NCBI GenBank assembly: GCA_030674155.1
Contig: CM060324.1
Span: forward strand, 57,481,984 to 57,491,983
Reading direction: 5' to 3'
DNA length: 10,000 bases
Source: Stramonita haemastoma
Taxonomy: Eukaryota; Mollusca; Gastropoda; Neogastropoda; Muricidae
The notes beneath the pieces are model-generated. The model was not told where the DNA came from and ran no database searches. It saw only the letters and a list, made by a program, of their open reading frames with translations. This document shows positions 6,997 to 10,000 of the stretch, piece after piece (the first letter of the stretch is position 1; every line of letters begins with the position of its first letter). The position numbers and the translations under genes were made by a program.

Positions 6997-9599
6997 GGAT
7001 GTGGGACAGCTCCTGCCATTATCTTAAACATAAAAATGTCTTTGTTATATTTTAGTCTTTGTTGTAGGGGGAGAATATTTAACTGGGTATAATCCACTTC
7101 AAATAAAGTTGTTTTCTTCAGGAGGATAAGTTTGAGAGCACGTTTATACAGACTTAGTAACGGTTTCATAGTGTTTGCACTGGCAGAATCCCATAGGGTT
7201 GAGGCATAGTCTATTGAGGATTGTATGTAAGCTTGGAAGAATAATTTCCTTGAATTGTGGTCAAGGAAATGTTTAATTTTAGTCAACTGGTATACTCTTT
7301 GGGACAAATATTTGCATAGATGAGATATGTGGTAGAACCAGCTGAGATTTTCATCGATTGTTACTCCTAGAACTTTGTGATGAGAGGTTTGTTCAATTGC
7401 TTCCTTTCTTATATGGATTGGAAACTGTTTATGAGGTAAATTTTGTCGCTTTTGTCTGGTGGTGATAAGCATGCATTTTGTTTTTGGGGGGTGAATAGAC
7501 ATATGGTTCAGTTCTGTCCATTTGACAAGATCATTGCAGCTTTGTTGTAATATGGTTGCAAGAGAGTCAATGTCGTTATGGCTTGTATGTATGGTTGTAT
7601 CATCAGCAAATAGTTCACATTTAGATTTGATAAGTAGAGGAAGGTCATTTATGTATAAGGAAAAGAGAATAGGTCCTAGTATAGATCCCTGTGGTACTCC
7701 ATAATGAATGGGTTTTAGATTGGATGTGGATGTAGTTGTTGAGACACACTGTTGTCTGTTTTTAAGATAAGAAGCAAGTAGTTCTAGACTATCTGATGAT
7801 AGATTGTACAGTTCTAGCTTTCTGATGAGGAGTGTGTGGTCAGTTGTATCAAATGCTTTTTTGAAATCTACAAATAATACTCCACAAAATTTGTTTTCAT
7901 TAATGTTTGATAGCCAATTGTCTATGAGACTAGTCAGTGCAGTATGACATGAGTGATTTTGTCTGAATCCTGATTGATCAGGGTGAAGAAGGTCGTTAGT
8001 GTCTATATGACGGACTAAGTGTTTATTTATATGTTTTTCCAGGGGTTTTGAAAGGAGGGATATAATAGAGATTGGCCTATAATTTGAGGGATCTGAAGTG
8101 TCACCAGATTTGTGGATGGGGATTACTTTAGCAGTTTTGAAGGCATTGGGGAAATAGTTCTTTTCAAGACATTGGTTATATACATATGTTAGGGTGTCTG
8201 TGATAACTGGAGCTGACAGTTTCAGAATTCTGCTGTCTATTCCATCAAGACCTCGTGTCCTTGATTGTTTGAGGTGAATTAAATAATTATAGACCTCAAA
8301 AACTGAAATGAATGGTATGTGAAGTTTTGACGGAATATGCTTGTCTTGGCAGTATTGTCTTAATGTGTTGAGGTTATTGGATTTTGAATCATCATTGTTA
8401 ACAACGTTAGTAGAGACGTTTATGAAATGATTGTTGAGTTGTTCAGCAGTAACATCTTTGATTACATTTGATTTGGAAGATGATTGTTTATTTGTTATTT
8501 GATTTATGGCCCTCCAAATAATTTTTGAGTTTTGTTTGGAAGACAGTAAATCTTGGAAATATTTCTTTTTTTCTTGACGTTTCTGTGAGTTTATGGCGTT
8601 TCGTAATCTATTTGACTCTTCATGATATTTATGTTTTTTTAATAAATCTCTAAGATAACATGCTTCTTCTAGTTCTTTTGTAATCCAAGGCGGTTTGGGG
8701 ACATGTTTGACCCTTATGGTTTTAAGTGGAGCATGTTTGTTGTAGATTTCAGTGAAGGTTTTTATCCAGAATTCAATGGCCCTGTCTGGATCAGTAATGT
8801 TTAATGTTTCTGAGAGCATAGAGTTACTTAGATCAAGAAGGAAAAGCTGTTCATTAAATTTTGCAAAAGAACGATATGTTATGGTTTTATGTCCAGGTTT
8901 GGGAATTTTTGCTCCTTTTTTTGACCATGTAGTACAGACTGGGTAGTGATCGCTGCAGTTATAGACAGGGACACATGTTTCTATGATGTTTTTGGGATTT
9001 GATACGTAGATGTGATCAATTATTGTGCTTGAATTTGGTGTGACTCTTGTGGGTAAACTAACTAGTTGGTGAAGGTTGAATGAATTAGTAATTTGCGTCC
9101 ATATATTATTTACTTTTGTTAAATCAATATTAAAATCACCTAGTAGTATTACTTCCCTGGATTCTAATAGAACTACATTCATCATTTCGTCAAACTTGTC
9201 TATCCAATTTTTTCTTTCTGCTGGATTCCTATAGCAGAATCCCATTGCAATAGGTGGTGAACCTTTCATGGAGATTTCAAACCAGACAGATTCTACATCA
9301 CAATGTTCAAGATGAATGAGACGCTTGAATGTTATAGATTCACTAATGTATATGATGATTCCTGTTTCTTTTTGCCTTTGTGGATCCTTTCGTATGATTT
9401 TATATCCTGGGATATATAAATCAGTGTCTACTATGTGCTTTGAGAGTCTTGATTCAGATAGCCCTAGTATGTGAAATGGTTTGCCATGGTTTCTAATAAG
9501 TGTTGATATGTCTTCAATTTTACTGACTGCATGATTTACATTTAAGTGACAAATTCGTAGGCCTTCCTTAGAGGGCCACGTGTTGTGTCTTGAATGCAT
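6993..9599 (-). CDS. CR1/L2-type retrotransposon ORF2: AP endonuclease-reverse transcriptase, 868 codons, C-terminus frameshifted
   Basis: It nicks target DNA and copies the element RNA at the nick. Residues 15-225 are an apurinic endonuclease-like domain: LNVN (19-22), E49 in LSES, GDFN (154-157), IDHIYVS (194-200) and SDH (216-218). A linker follows, then the reverse transcriptase at about 485-755: KVIPIHKSGD (491-500), NYRPIS (506-511), D578 in VDFKKAFD, GVPQGSILGP (634-643) and FADD with D666/D667, all catalytic positions present. The thumb and C-terminal part run to 868, where TAA at 6993-6995 ends it early by a one-base shift; the proper end is at 6796, giving about 933 residues, usual for the group. 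There is no RNase H. The start is ATG 9599: an in-frame TAG lies about 40 bases upstream and the endonuclease fold begins within 15 residues. No other stop or shift is seen, so the copy is young. Confidence 0.92.
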   Translation of the reverse strand: MHSRHNTWPSKEGLRICHLNVNHAVSKIEDISTLIRNHGKPFHILGLSESRLSKHIVDTDLYIPGYKIIRKDPQRQKETGIIIYISESITFKRLIHLEHCDVESVWFEISMKGSPPIAMGFCYRNPAERKNWIDKFDEMMNVVLLESREVILLGDFNIDLTKVNNIWTQITNSFNLHQLVSLPTRVTPNSSTIIDHIYVSNPKNIIETCVPVYNCSDHYPVCTTWSKKGAKIPKPGHKTITYRSFAKFNEQLFLLDLSNSMLSETLNITDPDRAIEFWIKTFTEIYNKHAPLKTIRVKHVPKPPWITKELEEACYLRDLLKKHKYHEESNRLRNAINSQKRQEKKKYFQDLLSSKQNSKIIWRAINQITNKQSSSKSNVIKDVTAEQLNNHFINVSTNVVNNDDSKSNNLNTLRQYCQDKHIPSKLHIPFISVFEVYNYLIHLKQSRTRGLDGIDSRILKLSAPVITDTLTYVYNQCLEKNYFPNAFKTAKVIPIHKSGDTSDPSNYRPISIISLLSKPLEKHINKHLVRHIDTNDLLHPDQSGFRQNHSCHTALTSLIDNWLSNINENKFCGVLFVDFKKAFDTTDHTLLIRKLELYNLSSDSLELLASYLKNRQQCVSTTTSTSNLKPIHYGVPQGSILGPILFSLYINDLPLLIKSKCELFADDTTIHTSHNDIDSLATILQQSCNDLVKWTELNHMSIHPPKTKCMLITTRQKRQNLPHKQFPIHIRKEAIEQTSHHKVLGVTIDENLSWFYHISHLCKYLSQRVYQLTKIKHFLDHNSRKLFFQAYIQSSIDYASTLWDSASANTMKPLLSLYKRALKLILLKKTTLFEVDYTQLNILPLQQRLKYNKDIFMFKIMAGAVPHP

Positions 9600-9610
9600 C
9601 AGTTGTGTTG

Positions 9611-9867
9611 GTTTTTGCTGGAGATGTGATAATGTGTCCTAAGACAAGAAAAGGTGAAAATCAATTAGAGATGAATAGGAATAAAGGGTAGTGGGCACTC
9701 AATAGGGGTAAGGATGAAAGTAAGAAAAAAAGTGAAAAAACTAGACTGATTTTAGTTGCTCGATGTGATAATGTGTGTAAAACTGGAAGGTGACAATCAA
9801 TGAGAGATAATTAGGAATAAAGGGGAGTGGGCACTCAATAGGAGGAAGGATGAAATGTAGGAAAGAA
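9611..9867 (-). repeat. Two tandem 139-bp units upstream of ORF2 (probable 5' UTR monomers)
   Basis: On the + strand GATGTGATAATGTGT occurs at 9623 and 9762. Both copies continue with GGTGA-AATCAAT-AGAGAT-A-TAGGAATAAAGG, then AGTGGGCACTCAATAGG and AGGATGAAA. They differ by scattered substitutions and small indels. They lie immediately 5' of ORF2 on its sense strand, like the promoter monomers of some LINEs. A polypyrimidine stretch ending TTGTCTTAG (about 9655-9640, minus strand) looks like a splice acceptor but may be chance. The second unit ends where the SINE starts. Confidence 0.8.
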
Positions 9868-9870
9868 CCA

Positions 9871-10000
9871 GCCGCCATGGCGCAGTGGTTAGCGCCGTGG
9901 ATTCCGGACTGGAAGGTCGCGGGTTCGAATCCCATAAGTCATAGGGATTTTTTCGGGCTCCGGCCGGCTCCTACCCAGAGTGAGTGTGCTGTGGGCTCAG
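9871..10000 (+). mobile_element. tRNA-derived SINE, 5' part (runs off the window)
   Basis: From 9871 (GCCGCCA, acceptor-stem-like) a tRNA-related head of about 70 bases is readable, then a tRNA-unrelated body (…TTTTTTCGGGCTCCGGCCGGCTCC…GTGTGCTGTGGGCTCAG) that continues past 10000. A real tRNA gene would stop at about 9943 with an oligo-T terminator and a paired acceptor stem; the body argues against that. Length and tail are unknown. It lies next to the 5' side of the CR1/L2-type element and may have inserted into its 5' repeats. Confidence 0.85.
9878..9932 (+). promoter_or_regulatory. RNA polymerase III A and B boxes of the SINE
   Basis: A box TGGCGCAGTGG at 9878-9888 (consensus TRGYNNARNGG) and B box GGTTCGAATCC at 9922-9932, an exact consensus match. 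The spacing of 33 bases between boxes is normal for type 2 polymerase III promoters. D-arm pairing GCGC/GCGC is visible at 9880-9883 and 9892-9895. Confidence 0.9.

Noticed and set aside
9741..9935. A minus-strand open frame beginning MGFEPATFQSG
   Set aside because: It is the usual antisense reading of a SINE tRNA head and continues into the 139-bp repeats.
9871..9943. A functional tRNA gene
   Set aside because: A and B boxes are good, but the 3' acceptor strand does not pair well and a SINE body follows directly.

Overview
This is a repeat-dominated piece of an animal nuclear genome, most likely a mollusc or related marine invertebrate. The evidence is one vertebrate-like coding exon in a sea of non-LTR retrotransposons, a tRNA-derived SINE, a short DNA transposon and very long microsatellites. 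No prokaryotic signal is present. The mollusc guess rests on the general look of the SINE and retrotransposon families, so it is only moderately sure.

Layout. 1-1851 (+) holds the 3' part of a non-LTR retrotransposon ORF2: end of the reverse transcriptase region, an RNase H domain with all four acidic residues, then a C-terminal zinc-knuckle-like segment. It is split by a 528-bp MITE (945-1472) with terminal inverted repeats and a 3-bp TTA target-site duplication, typical of PIF/Harbinger. 1852-2957 is T-rich, then C/A-rich low-complexity DNA. 2964-3180 (-) is the only host-gene evidence: a first coding exon of 73 codons of a dihydroxyacetone kinase / triokinase-FMN cyclase (TKFC-like) gene, ending in a phase-1 splice donor. 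The rest of that gene must lie in intron and exons to the left, mostly beyond the window, so the 1-1851 retroelement and its MITE would sit antisense in intron 1. 3181-4063 is an approximately 880-bp TGTC/TTGTC array abutting the start codon.

4190-4431 is a decayed SINE tail; 4459-4734 are (AC)n arrays; 4785-4989 (-) is a broken C-terminal scrap of one CR1/L2-like retrotransposon. From 5101 to about 9870 (-) lies a nearly complete CR1/L2-type element: two 139-bp tandem units at its 5' side, an endonuclease-reverse transcriptase ORF2 with every catalytic motif intact but one single-base frameshift near its C-terminus, a 1.7-kb 3' UTR made of four diverged tandem units carrying microsatellites, and a 3' end with stem-loop, AATAAA and a (GCCTT)6 tail. 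A tRNA-headed SINE (9871-10000, +) sits next to its 5' end and runs off the window.

I see no new enzymatic or defence system. The most informative points are the datable MITE-in-retrotransposon insertion that keeps frame, the single-lesion retrotransposon, its tandem-repeat UTRs that carry microsatellites, and the TKFC exon wedged between extreme simple repeats.
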